In this document: piece after piece, positions 37,341-48,747 of the stretch
Layout of the letters: the number at the start of each line of letters is the position of its first letter
Numbering within the stretch: position 1 is the stretch's first letter
Assembly: GCA_033439295.1 (NCBI GenBank)
Contig: JAVTLE010000008.1
Coordinates: 2,356,001-2,420,000, forward strand
DNA from: Deuterostichococcus epilithicus
Lineage: Eukaryota; Chlorophyta; Trebouxiophyceae; Prasiolales; Stichococcaceae
Reading direction: 5' to 3'
DNA length: 64,000 nt
Notes under the pieces: model-generated
Database searches by the model: none
Seen by the model: the letters and a program-made list of their open reading frames with translations, nothing else
Told to the model about the DNA's origin: nothing
Program-made: the position numbers and the translations under genes

Positions 37341-40300
37341 ATGCTAGGAGAGGAGCCCTTGACGGCCAGCTCGGAACCTATGGCCAGACCAGCAGACCCG
37401 CCAAGAAGCCAGCGAAACGGCAGCGTATCAGCACCGCCGCCGGAGCCGCCAACATCGGAACGCAGCCAGGGCGCCTCAGCACAAGCCGCGCCAGCCAAAA
37501 CGCAGTCGCCACAGCCTGATGGTGTGGGACGTGCCTCGGAACGATCGGAACGCAGAACGTCAGCACGAGCAGAACGCGGAACGCACCCTGCCGCACAGCT
37601 TGGGGACGCCCTTGCTGCCGCCCAGGAATCGGAACTCGGAACCGCCGCCACGCCGGCCGCAGAACACCCGCTGGACACCGCCAAAATGGAGCACGAGGTC
37701 AGCAGAACAGCCAGCAGCTGCACAGCAGAACCAACACCGCTGCTGCCAGACGCCGCTGAACTACAAACGCCGCAAGGAAGAGAAATGCGCCTGACCTCAG
37801 TGGAGACACAACAGAACGAGATGCCGATGCATCTACACGGCCGCGCCCGCGGACAGCCTGCTACCTTTCTGGTAGACTGCGGCGCCCAAGGCAACTTCGT
37901 CAACGCCGCATACGCCCGACTTCTCGGACTACCGCTGGACAGCACCCCGGGATTCAATATCATCCTAGCAGACGGCTCCAAGCGCCCCTGCCAAGAAGTG
38001 GTGGACCAGCTGCGAATCTCACTCGGAGCTGCCGCCAACACCTACACCTGTACGAGCCGCTTCTATGTGACCAACTTGCCGGGCAACTACGACTTCATCC
38101 TCGGCATGCCCTGGCTGGCGCGCCACAACCCTATTATAAAATGGAGCGCGCCACAAACGCTCACCTTCAGCACTGCCGGCGGACGCATCACGCTGCAGCC
38201 ACCCCGCCAGCCGGCCACACTGAGGCCGCGATTCCCCCATGGCCAACACCGTCCGCCAGTGTCAGCACCGCTGCCGGATCAGCCGCCACCGGCACAGCAG
38301 CCGCCAGCTGCAGACCAAGAGCAGCACATGTCAGAGCCAGCACTACAAGACAGGCTGATCTCTATCCTCCAGTTACATGAAGCCGCACGCGAAGGAGGCG
38401 AGCTTCTCCTGTGCGTCGTCCGCCCTGCTGCCGCCTCATCGGCAGCCGACGCCAACCCCTACCAAGACAAGATCGACAAGATCAAGAAGGACTACAGCCA
38501 CGTCTTTCAGGAGCCAACCAAGCTGCCGCCACACCGCTGGGCAGACCATGGAATCGAGCTGCTGCCCGACGCCAAGCCGCCATGGCGCCCCTGCTACAAG
38601 TCCAGCTATGCTGAGCTTGAGGAGCTACGCCGTCAGCTCAAGGATCTGACTGACAGGGGATTCATCCAACCCTCGAAGTCACCCTTCGGAGCACCAGTCC
38701 TCTTCGTCAAAAAGAAGGACGGTAGCATGCGCATGTGCGTGGACTACCGCGCTCTCAACAAGATTACCGTCAAAAACAGCTACCTGCTGCCGCGCATCGA
38801 CGAGCTACTCACACAGCTGCAAGGAGCCAAGTTCTTCACCAAGATCGACCTTCGGTCTGGCTACCACCAGATCCGAATCGAAGACGCCGACATCCCCAAG
38901 ACCGCCTTCAGAACGCGCTACGGTCACTTCGAATTTCTGGTCATGCCCTTCGGCTTGACCAATGCCCCGGCGACATTCATGCACCTCATGAACGACATCT
39001 TCCGACCACACCTCGACCACTTCATCATCGTCTACCTCGACGACATCCTCATCTACTCCAAAACAGCAGAAGAACACGACCGTCATGTGCGAACAGCCAT
39101 GGACATCCTACAACGCCACCAGCTCTTCGCCAAGATGGAGAAATGCGACTTCTTCTCGACCAGCATCAACTTCCTCGGCTACATCGTCACCGCAGACGGG
39201 CTGAAGATGGAGCCCGAGAAAGTCAACGCCGTCAAGAACTGGCCACCCCCCGCCAACATCACCGAATTAAGAGCCTTCCTAGGCTTTGCCGCCTTCTACC
39301 GCCGCTTCATCAAGGGCTACTCCGACATCTGCAGCCCTCTCACCGCACTCTTGGGCAAGGACCAGCCCTATGAGTGGACGGCCGCACAAGATGCCGCGTT
39401 CAACGCCCTGAAGACCGCCGTCACCTCTGGACCAACCCTACAGATCCCCAGCCATAAGCACGACTTCGTGCTGGCAACGGACGCCTCATCCTTCGCCATT
39501 GGAGCAGTCCTCAGCCAAGATCAAGGCTCTGGCTTGCGCCCCGTCGCCTTCCACTCCCGCAAGCTCAACCCCGCTGAGCGCAACTACCCAACCCACGAGA
39601 AAGAGATGCTCGCCATCATCGACGCTCTGGAGTACTACCGCTACTACACTGAAGGCCGGCACATCACCATCTACACCGACCATGCCTCGCTGCGCTTCTT
39701 TGAAGACCAGCCCAAGCTGGCACAGCGCCAAATACGCTGGGCTGACAAGCTACGCAACTTCAACTACACCATCAAATATCGCCCCGGAAAGGATAACGTC
39801 GCCGCTGACGCCCTGTCCCGCCGCCCAGACCTCCGCCTGGCAGCCATCTCGTCTGTACTACCTGCTGCCACCCTACTGGACGAAATTCGGAAGAACTACA
39901 CCACCGACCCCTTCTACAACGACCCCAGCAGCCTGCCTGCTGCCATCCGCAAAGAGGGGAATGGACTCTTCACCTTCAGCGCCGACGACGACAACAGCAA
40001 CGCCACATGCCGCCTGTGCATCCCAGATGTACCAGCCGTCCGCGAAGCACTGCTGCAAGAGGCCCACGACATTCCGCTCTCTGGCCACCTGGGAGTGGAG
40101 AAAACAGCAGCCAGCCTCAGCCGTCGCTTCTATTGGCCCAACCTCACCGACACCGTCCGCCGATACATCCGCACCTGCGACACCTGCCAACGGAGCAAAC
40201 CGTCGAATCAGCATCCAGCCGGACTCCTACAGCCGCTGCCCACCCCTCAGCGTCGCTGGGAATCCGTCAGCATGGACCTCATTACCCAGCTACCTAAGAC

Positions 40301-41321
40301 ACGCAGCGGGTATGATGCCGCCCTTGTCATGGTGGACCGCCTCAGCAAGTGGACCTACATCCGCCCTACGCACACGAACGCCGACGCACCGGACATCGCG
40401 AAGCTTTTCTTTGACACCATCGTCTGCCAGCATGGAGTACCCACCTCCATCGTCTCCGACCGCGACCCCCGCTTCACCAGCCGCTTCTGGCAGGCCCTCT
40501 TCAAAGCCTGCGGCACACGACTCGATATGTCGACCAGCTACCACCCGCAAACGGATGGCCAAACGGAGCGTGCCAATCGAACACTGGAGCAAATCATCCG
40601 CAGCTACGTGGACGACAAGCAGAGCGACTGGGATAACTGGATCCTGCCCGCCCAGTTCGCCCTCAATACCACCGTCAGCGCCACGACGCGCCAGTCGCCA
40701 TTCTTCGTCAACTACGGACAACACCCGACAACGCCGCTGGACTCCATCGTACCTTCCACAAGCGTCCAAGCCACGGAGGACTTTGTGAAGACCATCGCCG
40801 CCGCCGAAGCTGCCGCCAAGCGCCACATTGCTGCAGCGCAAAACCGCCAAAAGCAGCATGCCGACCGACAACGCCGCGAGTTGCAATTCGAGCCTGGAGA
40901 TCGGGTCATGCTCTCCACCGCCAACACGCCAATTGCCGCTGGACCCGCCTACAAGTTGAAGCCACGCTTTACTGGGCCTCTCAAGATCATCGAGGTCGTC
41001 TCGCCAGTCGCCTACAGGGTTCAGCTACCAGCTTCCTGGCGCATCCATGACGTCTTTCACGTCTCGAAGTTGAAGCCCTTCCATGACGGCACACCGGAGT
41101 TTGCCAGCCGTCCAGCGCAGTCACCGCCGCCCCCCATCTTCGACCCCGAAGTTGGCGAGGCTTACGATGTGGACTACATCATCGACAAGAAGTACTTCAA
41201 GACGGAGCGCCGCTACAAGTACCTGATCAAGTGGAAAGGATACCCTAGGGCCGATGCCACATGGGAGCCACTCGGCAATATCAACTCAAAAACGCAGGAG
41301 GAGGCCCGGAATATGCGCTAG
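37341..41321 (+). CDS. Pol of the Ty3/gypsy element (PR-RT-RH-IN-chromodomain)
   Basis: 1326 residues. Recognisable in order: an aspartic protease region with [10 protein letters not shown] (about residue 175), reverse transcriptase with the YLDD core (about residues 420-580), RNase H (about 680-800), the HHCC zinc-binding and core domains of integrase (about 890-1120), and a C-terminal chromodomain (about 1275-1320). The chromodomain defines the chromovirus lineage and is known in the family to steer insertion toward particular chromatin. Confidence 0.95.
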   Translation: MLGEEPLTASSEPMARPADPPRSQRNGSVSAPPPEPPTSERSQGASAQAAPAKTQSPQPDGVGRASERSERRTSARAERGTHPAAQLGDALAAAQESELGTAATPAAEHPLDTAKMEHEVSRTASSCTAEPTPLLPDAAELQTPQGREMRLTSVETQQNEMPMHLHGRARGQPATFLVDCGAQGNFVNAAYARLLGLPLDSTPGFNIILADGSKRPCQEVVDQLRISLGAAANTYTCTSRFYVTNLPGNYDFILGMPWLARHNPIIKWSAPQTLTFSTAGGRITLQPPRQPATLRPRFPHGQHRPPVSAPLPDQPPPAQQPPAADQEQHMSEPALQDRLISILQLHEAAREGGELLLCVVRPAAASSAADANPYQDKIDKIKKDYSHVFQEPTKLPPHRWADHGIELLPDAKPPWRPCYKSSYAELEELRRQLKDLTDRGFIQPSKSPFGAPVLFVKKKDGSMRMCVDYRALNKITVKNSYLLPRIDELLTQLQGAKFFTKIDLRSGYHQIRIEDADIPKTAFRTRYGHFEFLVMPFGLTNAPATFMHLMNDIFRPHLDHFIIVYLDDILIYSKTAEEHDRHVRTAMDILQRHQLFAKMEKCDFFSTSINFLGYIVTADGLKMEPEKVNAVKNWPPPANITELRAFLGFAAFYRRFIKGYSDICSPLTALLGKDQPYEWTAAQDAAFNALKTAVTSGPTLQIPSHKHDFVLATDASSFAIGAVLSQDQGSGLRPVAFHSRKLNPAERNYPTHEKEMLAIIDALEYYRYYTEGRHITIYTDHASLRFFEDQPKLAQRQIRWADKLRNFNYTIKYRPGKDNVAADALSRRPDLRLAAISSVLPAATLLDEIRKNYTTDPFYNDPSSLPAAIRKEGNGLFTFSADDDNSNATCRLCIPDVPAVREALLQEAHDIPLSGHLGVEKTAASLSRRFYWPNLTDTVRRYIRTCDTCQRSKPSNQHPAGLLQPLPTPQRRWESVSMDLITQLPKTRSGYDAALVMVDRLSKWTYIRPTHTNADAPDIAKLFFDTIVCQHGVPTSIVSDRDPRFTSRFWQALFKACGTRLDMSTSYHPQTDGQTERANRTLEQIIRSYVDDKQSDWDNWILPAQFALNTTVSATTRQSPFFVNYGQHPTTPLDSIVPSTSVQATEDFVKTIAAAEAAAKRHIAAAQNRQKQHADRQRRELQFEPGDRVMLSTANTPIAAGPAYKLKPRFTGPLKIIEVVSPVAYRVQLPASWRIHDVFHVSKLKPFHDGTPEFASRPAQSPPPPIFDPEVGEAYDVDYIIDKKYFKTERRYKYLIKWKGYPRADATWEPLGNINSKTQEEARNMR

Positions 41322-41376
41322 CGCTAGAACAAATGCAAAAGTGTTGGGGACAACACTTCTTCACGGAGGGGAGGAA

Positions 41377-41765
41377 TGTAGCAGAATGGTGTCGGAGAAC
41401 GCACGTGTCACCACGTTGCGTGAGTCAGCATTACATACTCCAACTTCACGTCGATTGCCATCGAACAGTCTGGACGCCTTTAGAGAATACTCTAGATGAT
41501 GCTCGCGATTGTGAACGTTCTAGAGACGGGAATAGTGCATCAGGCAGTACAGGGCTTAGACTTGGGAACATTGCTATAAAAGCATGGCGCTGGCACATTT
41601 GCAGAACACTTCTCGTTTGCACTCCTCGTTCTCAAAACTCTCCTCCAACTTGTAAGCAGCCGCTAACCTCAGAACGCAGCACGTCGGAACTCAGAACCTA
41701 CTTCCAGTACCTCCAGAAAGACAGATTGAGGCCACGTCAGCACTGCAGGGCCCCGTTCTGTCACA
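41377..41765 (+). repeat. 3' LTR, 389 bp
   Basis: Direct repeat of the 5' LTR, preceded by a purine-rich tract at about 41365-41376 and followed by the second copy of the target-site duplication at 41766-41770. Confidence 0.95.
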
Positions 41766-41770
41766 GCTGT

Positions 41771-43374
41771 CCTGCCAGCTGGGTTATTAACGGTCGCTGG
41801 CTCGCACGACGTGCGACGCAAGGTTGATGAAAGATTAAGTCATAGATCAGCTGCTGTATGGTAGCTCAGAACTGCCTATGCAGACTTTTAGAGAGATCAA
41901 CGGTGGAGCTGATCGACCCTCACACACAGGACCTCAGCTGTCTGCAGACTAGGAGCGGATCTATGTGCTCCTCTGCAATGTGACCATTGGCAGAGCCAAC
42001 TGCATCATATTGCGATCACAAATCCCCCACCAGGTGCATTCACACCCTCCCCTACGCTACTTCTTGTCAAAGCCAGCGGGTAGGTACAAGTAGCGCGCGG
42101 AGCTGGTGCAAGTCCAGCTCCGGCATGTTTGTCGTTCGGCAACCCATTGCAAAAGCTCATAGCCTAGTTCAGGTCAACCTGATCAAGGCAGCTAGGCTCT
42201 CGCAGCCGGTGCTCTTGCCTTCAGCAGCAAAACCGCACCTGCCGCTGCAGTTGACGTTCGCTTCGCTTCGCCAAAGCTTGATCAGAACACGCGCTTCTGA
42301 CTCACCGCAAGCTCAGGGACGTGGCATTCCGCAGCAACAACACTCGGCACATTTGGCAGGACCGTGCATCGCCGCCGCTCTGGGTAGCCAGCTGTGCAGC
42401 TGCAATTCCACGTGGCATGCTGTATTTGCTCTTTCCAGCGATAGTACCAGCAAAAACCCTGCAGCACTGTTGCCACCACTGTACAATTAGAAGTGGGGCG
42501 GGAGCACTCAGTATCCTCGCAACGAAGTAGCACACCCCGAACGAAGCAAGCGGGGTGGAATGCACTCAAGCAGGGTCGGCCAAGCAGCGTGCACACAACA
42601 GAAGAAAACCACCTGACAGTTCGAGCGAGGGTCAGCCTGAGGCTGCCGGGAAGGGCACCAGGTGCGCAGGACGCGGCGGCTGCAGGGGGCAGTGTCAGCA
42701 GGCCAGAGGTACAGCGAGGCAGATTCAGCAAAGCAGTATGCTATGCACCTGAACGGCCCCTTTGCTCAAAAGTATGTTTGAATGATTCGGAAGGTGGGGC
42801 GGGGCACCTATGCCCCCGCACATGGAGACGAACAAGCAAGCGCAGGCGGATGAATAATGCACTCAGGCGGAGTGGACCGGGGAAGGTTACTGGGTTCAAG
42901 GGGGCAGGGTCGGGCTGCCAGCAGTGACTAGAGAGGTGTGGTGCGCAAATGGGTCACAGCCATTGTTTGGATTTTGCACAGCCCAGCTTCATAGGCTTAG
43001 GCCAGGAACTGGCGGCAGTGCTGCATTTGTCAGGACAGCGCAGCTAAAAATCAATATAAAAATATAAAAATATAAATAAACAGGCTGCCAGCGGGCGGGA
43101 CGGACACTCAAGCATTGCGCCCCCGAAAAATCCGATGCACGCACGCTCGGAGGCTAGTTGGCAAGCCGTATGCCTGCGTGTCATGCTGTCTCTGCGTCGC
43201 TTCTGCCACAAAATAATCCCGTGCCGCCGCTGCACTACCATACCCGGCGATGTTTGCCCTACCCCTAACGCCATGACGGCTGCTCAGTATCAGCTTCATT
43301 GGCGGTTTGCATGCCGCCACAGTATACGATACTCTGAAAGTCCTGCGCTACCTACTGCTGGCTGTCAGCATTTT
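41771..43374. other. Spacer between LTR element and hydrolase B, no supported gene
   Basis: About 1.6 kb. Frames on both strands up to about 165 codons show no domain. A short A/T-only run occurs at about 43045-43082. Two copies of a GCACTCA-containing motif (see findings) lie at about 42551-42577 and 42846-42877. Ancestrally it was probably part of the A-B intergenic region. Confidence 0.55.
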
Positions 43375-45542
43375 CTAAAAGTCACCCCACACCTTGCTGC
43401 TTTTTGCCCCCGCCGTACTGTACCACCTGAGAGCGTAACAAGGGCGATTGTCAGAACCACTTGCGGCAGCATCTCCACCGACATATCCGCTGTGCATGGA
43501 AGAATTGGTCGGACTGGGGCTTTGTCTCAGCAAGGAAGGTTGTCTTGTGCATCACAGATTCAGCAAGACTGTGCCATCCCCACCATTTGATGCTGGCCTC
43601 CAGCTCATCTGGGTGGCCGACGCTGTGGCCGCCCGTAAACACCCGGAAGGTGTACTTGAACTCCTTACGCTTGGAGTGGAAGAAGGCAAGATGCCGCCGC
43701 ATCGCAGTTGGGCTGAACAGCGGGTCTGATGCGCCTGCGCACGAAATCGTAACTCATCAATTTCCATGGTCCCAGCTGTTGGTGCATCTCAGCTGCTGAT
43801 GCAATTGCTGGCCTTGCTGCTCTGGCCATAGAACTGCGACCGGAGTCATATGGCACGGCATGAACTGCTATCATGAAGATGGGGTAGAGTCAGGAGCAGC
43901 CTGCACCTGTGGACACCCAGATGGGGATGATGTGCGTCCCCATCTGCTGCCAAAGAAAGTTTGAGTGCGTGATCATGGCGTGCGTCGCGACCGTGGTGAG
44001 GCTGGCGAGGCTGACAGCGCTGTAGCCGCCGCGGGAATTGCCGCCAATCGAGATTTTGCTGTAGTCGAACAGCACGTTTTTCATCTGCCTCACGTACTTG
44101 TAGCAGGCCAAAATGTGGTAGTAATCCTCGGTGAAGGGTTTGGCTGCCGTGTCAGGCGAGAACCTGCGTAAGGGAGGTGCTTGTGTCAGATTCGGGAAGG
44201 AGAGCCTTGAGTCAGATCCGGGCTGCTGCTCTGTACGAGACTGTTGTCAACATACGCGCGGCCTAGCGTGCAAGAGGGGTGATGCTGGCCACTTACCAGT
44301 ACAGCTGCCGGTGCGAGTCTGGCGCAATGATGATGAATCTGCAGCCACATGCACAGGATACAGTCAGGCCGGGACCAAGCTCCACGGGTGGACGAAGTTT
44401 GTGGGAACCATCGCATGTCAGTACGAGGCAAGGGCCGGCCTGCTGCCGCCACGCACTTGTATTTGTCAGCCAGCGACCGGTAGTGGCTAATGATGTAGGT
44501 GCCGTCAACGCCCGAGCCGTGCAACATGACCAGGACCGGTAGCCTGCGAAGCTGCCATCCTGTGCAGAAAAGCATGGAGGCGGTCTACGAGTTGGCACAT
44601 GCCCGCTGCAGTGTATGCGTCCTGATGTCTGCTCCATTCCCGACATCAACGGCAAGATCTTTGCTGCTGGCACTGCCATGCAGCGCACCTTTGGGCAAGT
44701 AGTAGTGCCCGTTCCGGTCTGTGCTGGTGCCCACATACCCAATGGGGATGTTGCCCAAAATTGCGCCATTGGACTGCTTCACTGCGGGCTTCACTTTGAT
44801 GGGGAATGTGCCGATTTGCTCCTGCGGACAGGCAGCATGTGGCAGCTTGTACCTCTTCTTCGGAGTCTGATATCAGAGCAGCATGGGGTGTCGTACGACG
44901 TCCTTGCAGTTGTCCTCAGGCACAGCTGCGCTATGGTGGGTGGAAATGACGAACCTGGGTCAAGGCAGGCGGTGGCGGCGGCTTCTTAGGCGGCGGCGGC
45001 GGCGGTCGCGGCGGCGGTGACAGCAGCGGCGGCGGCGTGCTGGGCGGGTCGGCCTGCCCTCGCAGGCTGCCTGCTGTCCGCTGTGCAGCACCGGCTCCCA
45101 CTGGCGGCGGTGGCGGCGGCAAGCCGGGCATTGGCGGCGACGGCGAGGCTGCATCGATATATGACACTGTATTACTCGAGATGCCAGTCGAGTCGCGAGC
45201 CTGGATCGAGTGCGGCAGGAGGAGTGTGCGAAGCATGTTGTTGCGGCTGCGGCTGCTCTGATGACTGGTTGGCCGTAACTCCCTCGTGCACTGAGCGGCA
45301 AAGGTTCATCGATGACAGCTTGCATTCAGCTCGAGCATTAACACCCATGGCTGCTTCAACGCAGTGGGAACGGTCGAGAAGCCATTCAGACATTGGCTCA
45401 TTCAACGTCTTTGATGGACGGGGCTGCAGGATGCAACGGGCTTAGGCTCACCCGCTGAGGGAGCCGTTGCAAACGCAGCGAGTAGGAGAGCAGCTACGAG
45501 GACAACGGTCTCAGGCTGCACGGCTGATCGGCTCCGCGCCAT
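43375..45542 (-). CDS. Secreted alpha/beta hydrolase (esterase/PHB-depolymerase-like), tandem copy B
   Basis: Eight exons whose phases close to 340 residues: 45542-45452, 45148-44955, 44821-44689, 44559-44457, 44338-44297, 44163-43907, 43734-43584 and 43426-43375. Exon 1 is a signal peptide (MARSRSAVQPETVVLVAALL...). Exon 2 is a Pro-rich linker ending PPPPALTQ. The rest is the hydrolase: NGHYYLPKG, VMLHGSGVDG (oxyanion loop), FIIIAPDSHRQLYW, nucleophile elbow GGNSRGGYS, ASDPLFSP (acid), FTGGHS (His) and the terminal WWYSTAGAKSSKVWGDF. All introns are GT-AG. The linker suggests a wall- or matrix-associated extracellular enzyme. The family assignment (COG3509-like esterases) is from motif memory, and the substrate is unknown. 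Confidence 0.88.
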
Positions 45543-46221
45543 GCCTCAGCGCCCGAAGGGCTGGGTGTCAGACCCGCCGGCTGGTCCACAGCACCACCTG
45601 CAGCATCATACGGCGCCATGACACGTTCAGGAGGCACGAACTCTCACTACACGCAATGCTCTAGACAGCTGGGCGCGGCCCTGCTTCTGCACCGACTGTG
45701 CACTTGCCTGCTTTCTTAAAGTGGGACGTCGACGCCGGTGCTGCGGTTTGTGCGTGGCGGCTGCAGAGCCCGACCGGGCGGCTGACGGCGTCCAGCTGTG
45801 ATTATAAGACGCTGCGTCGCACAGAAGACCTTGTACAGATGTGCAACGATAGCTTTTGCGACCCCCTTAGACCTACGACCGCTGTAGGAGGTTGGGTGTT
45901 CGCAAGATGCCCAGCGAGCGTGGGCTCGACCGATCGCGGCAAGCTGCACTGGATCAAACAACTGACTCGCCACAAGCGGAACGAGCTAACAGGGTGGAAG
46001 TGCGGCCACCCAGGTGACTCGCAGGCCTGTCGTCCCCCCGAGCACGTGAGATCTACTTCGAGCGTCAGCAAATTAGTCACGGCTGCCTTACAGCTGTTCG
46101 CCTCTCAAGCCAGACAGCTGTTCTGTTCTGTTCGGACTTCAGAGGAGCCAGCAATCCAAACACGAGTGTCCAAAACACAGCTTGCGGGCGTTAGGTCCCC
46201 CTGATACTGTTGCAGGTAGAT
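45543..46221. promoter_or_regulatory. Upstream region of hydrolase B and 3' flank of hydrolase C
   Basis: About 680 bp between the stop of copy C and the start of copy B. No gene frame is supported. A minus-strand TGTAA at 46092-46088, about 130 nt past the C stop, fits the green-algal polyadenylation signal. Confidence 0.4.
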
Positions 46222-48122
46222 TTAAAATTTGCTGCTGACGGCGCCTTTGGTGCTGTACCACCTGCACACCAGCATGAGTGACTGATGCATTCCCGGCGGC
46301 GTCAAGAGTGCAACAGCAATGTTGGCATCCCTGGGGCCGGCAATCACTTGGTGCATGCGCCGCATCACGTGGTGCACGAATATGAGCGGGCACACCATCT
46401 GATGCTGGACTCCAGTTCCGGCCCGCCGCCGACATAGTGGCCGCCCCCGAAGATGCGCAGCGAGATTTTGAAGGCCGGCCGCCGGGCGAGGAAGACGCCG
46501 ATGTTGTGCCGTGCCACAGCTGGGGTGAACAGTGGGTCGTGCTGGCCTGCCACGTAAGAATTGTTGAGGCACGGTTGAATCAGGTCACGTGGCTGCTTGT
46601 CAAACGGTAGCAGGGGCTGCTCGCCCGCCGCCGGCATCATACCGCAGGAGCCTCACACCGCAGCAGCCTGCACATGAAAGGTAGGGCATAGTGGTGGCAC
46701 GCACAGGGGCAACAAGGGCAGAACCAGTCAGTACCTGTGGACACCCAGATGGGGACGATGTGGGTGCCGGCCTGCTGCCACAGGAAGTTGGAATGCGTGC
46801 ACATCGCATGCGTTGCAAAGCCTGTGCGGGTGGCCAGGCTAACGCCGCTGTAGCCGCCGCGCGAGTTACCGCCGAGCGCAATTCGCTTGTAGTCAAACAG
46901 TACGTTCTTGAGCTTCCGCACGTATTTGTAGCACGCCACGGCGTGGTAAAAGTCGGCTGTGAACGGCTGAGTGGAGTTCTCCGGCGGGAACCTGCGCCAT
47001 GTTGGAACATGCGGGTGGGCAGTGTGGCACATGGCACATGCGTCGCTGGGTCACATCTGGCCGGCTGCGGTCGCTGATAGCAGATGTGGATGCAATGCAG
47101 CCGTCGCGTGCGTCGGCGTGAGGATGGCATGAGCATTCATCTCGCTTCGCACCAGTAGAGAGGGACCCGAGACTCTGGCGCAATAATGATGAACCTGCAT
47201 TACGAAAATCTCAGGCTCAGCCCGACGGCAAACGGCAAATGGCACCCAGACAATCTCAGACGCTACTGGTGTATGCAGTGACAGAAGCAAAAGCTGTGTG
47301 GTGGGTCTTACTTATACTTGTCAGCCCACTGCTTGTAGGCTCGGACCAGCGTTGTGCCATTGCTGCCAGCACCATGCAGCATGACCAGCACGGGCAGCCT
47401 CCTGAGCTGGTACCCTGCAGCGGCAGCACGGTTCGGAGCAGGTTGGCAGCTCGTTGCAGCTGCCTTCTGAGCGAATGCAGCTTGCTGGTGACTGCTCATG
47501 CGTCCGGAACCTCAACGTTTACAGGCTTGCGCATCCATCTGGTTGCGCAGACTGTTGCCCACCTCTTGGGAGGTAGTACACGCCACTGCGCTCTGAAAAC
47601 TGTGCTCCAGCCCCGATCGGAAGATAACCGATGGGAATGAAACCCTGTGTGGCACCGTTGGGGAGCTTCTGCGGCGGCGGAACACGAATCGGCTTTGTGC
47701 CGACGGCACTGGCTGGCGGCGGCAATGGCGGCCTGGGCGGCGGCGGCGGCGGGGGGCGCCGCACCGGCGGAGGTCGGCGCCGTGGCGGCTGCTCACGCGG
47801 CCGAGGGGGCGGTTTTGGCACCGAAGCTGGCAGCGGGCTTGCTGCCGGAGCCGGCGGCGGGCCGCCCCCAGGAGGCGCCGCACCTGCAGTCAGGTGCATG
47901 GGGTGGATGCAGACAGACACAGCTGGAGATAGTTGGTGCCTCTGGGGCAGTCCTGCCGCGGCCACGCCTAGGCAATCAAGCGCTCCTTTGCGGGGGCACC
48001 ACTGCACTCGGAGGCACTGTGGGGCGCGCACCATCTGCCGCATGCACCACGGGCGCACAAACCGCCACGATGCACGCAGCCGTCATAACTGCCAGCCGTC
48101 TGTATCTGCCGCGGCCCGCCAT
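46222..48122 (-). CDS. Secreted alpha/beta hydrolase (esterase/PHB-depolymerase-like), tandem copy C
   Basis: Seven exons whose phases close to 369 residues: 48122-48032, 47883-47563, 47414-47312, 47194-47153, 46991-46735, 46651-46396 and 46261-46222. Exon 1 is a signal peptide (MAGRGRYRRLAVMTAACIVA...VHAAD). Exon 2 carries the longest Pro/Arg-rich linker of the three paralogues, about 70 residues, then GFIPIGYLP and YYLPRG. Putative catalytic residues are Ser about 229 (GGNSRGG), Asp about 310 (GQHDPLFTP) and His about 343 (GGGHYVG). Before the Asp it has an insert of about 25 residues, absent from copies A and B, containing FDKQPRDLIQPCLNNSYV. The exon equivalent to B exon 3 is fused to the linker exon. 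The terminal WWYSTKGAVSSKF matches A and B. Confidence 0.88.
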
Positions 48123-48747
48123 TACGCTACCACCACGACTGGCTGCGGCCCCTATCTCCGTGCTCGGTTGTGCAGCCAATCTGCAAGCAAAGCACGTGCG
48201 CATCAGATATGGTCGATCTCACGATGCGTTGCTTCAACGCCGTATGTAATTTGACACCAGTGCTCTGCGGCATCGCTGCGTACTTGCCAATATTGTGCTC
48301 GGCGCAGACGGTACAGGTCGCTGGATCGCCGGGGCGCGGTGAGCAGTGATCCAGCGGCGTCTCGGTGCTCAGAGAAGCACTAGCGGAGGGATGACGGTGT
48401 CAGGCTGGCGGATCAGGCCTGCTGACAGCGCTCGTGCTCTCCCGTCCCCTACCCGCGGTCCGCCGGATAGGAGGTCTGCAGGCCGAATCGATGCTGAAGT
48501 CACGACATCGGGTGGTCCAGAAGACCAAGCTCGTCACGTATTTAGCGTTCAAACTGCGAGCGAACCGCACTGTGGACGGCGTTGCTGCGTGTGAGCGCCT
48601 TGTGAGCATAAGATCACGAAATGACATAACATGCTTCCTGCGCCCACAGCTGCTTCCTGAGCCATGGCAGATATCTGTTGCAGTCAGCCAGAGAGAGAGA
48701 GTCTATCTTACTTTGGCAAAGCAATTGCCAGTTTTTGAGCGTACATC
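48123..48747. promoter_or_regulatory. Divergent upstream region of hydrolase C (-) and TIC21-like gene (+)
   Basis: About 625 bp between two divergent inferred starts. No domain-bearing frame was seen. It probably contains both promoters; no specific element is identified. Confidence 0.4.

Larger units (their letters stand above)
35743..41765 (+). mobile_element. Ty3/gypsy LTR retrotransposon, chromovirus type, looks whole and recent
   Basis: A 6.0-kb element with two 389-bp LTRs, a gag frame, a pol frame ending in a chromodomain, a purine-rich tract next to the 3' LTR and a 5-bp target-site duplication. Domain order in pol (protease, reverse transcriptase, RNase H, integrase, chromodomain) places it in the Ty3/gypsy chromoviruses. 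The LTRs look almost identical by eye, so the insertion is young. It sits upstream of hydrolase A, in opposite orientation to it. Confidence 0.97.

Noticed and set aside
38735-39373. 212-codon plus-strand frame inside pol
   Set aside because: Arg/His/Pro-rich shadow of the reverse-transcriptase region.
39499-40788. 429-codon plus-strand frame inside the pol region
   Set aside because: Ser/Thr/Pro-rich alternate frame wholly within pol; it has no domain and is a shadow of the GC-rich coding frame.
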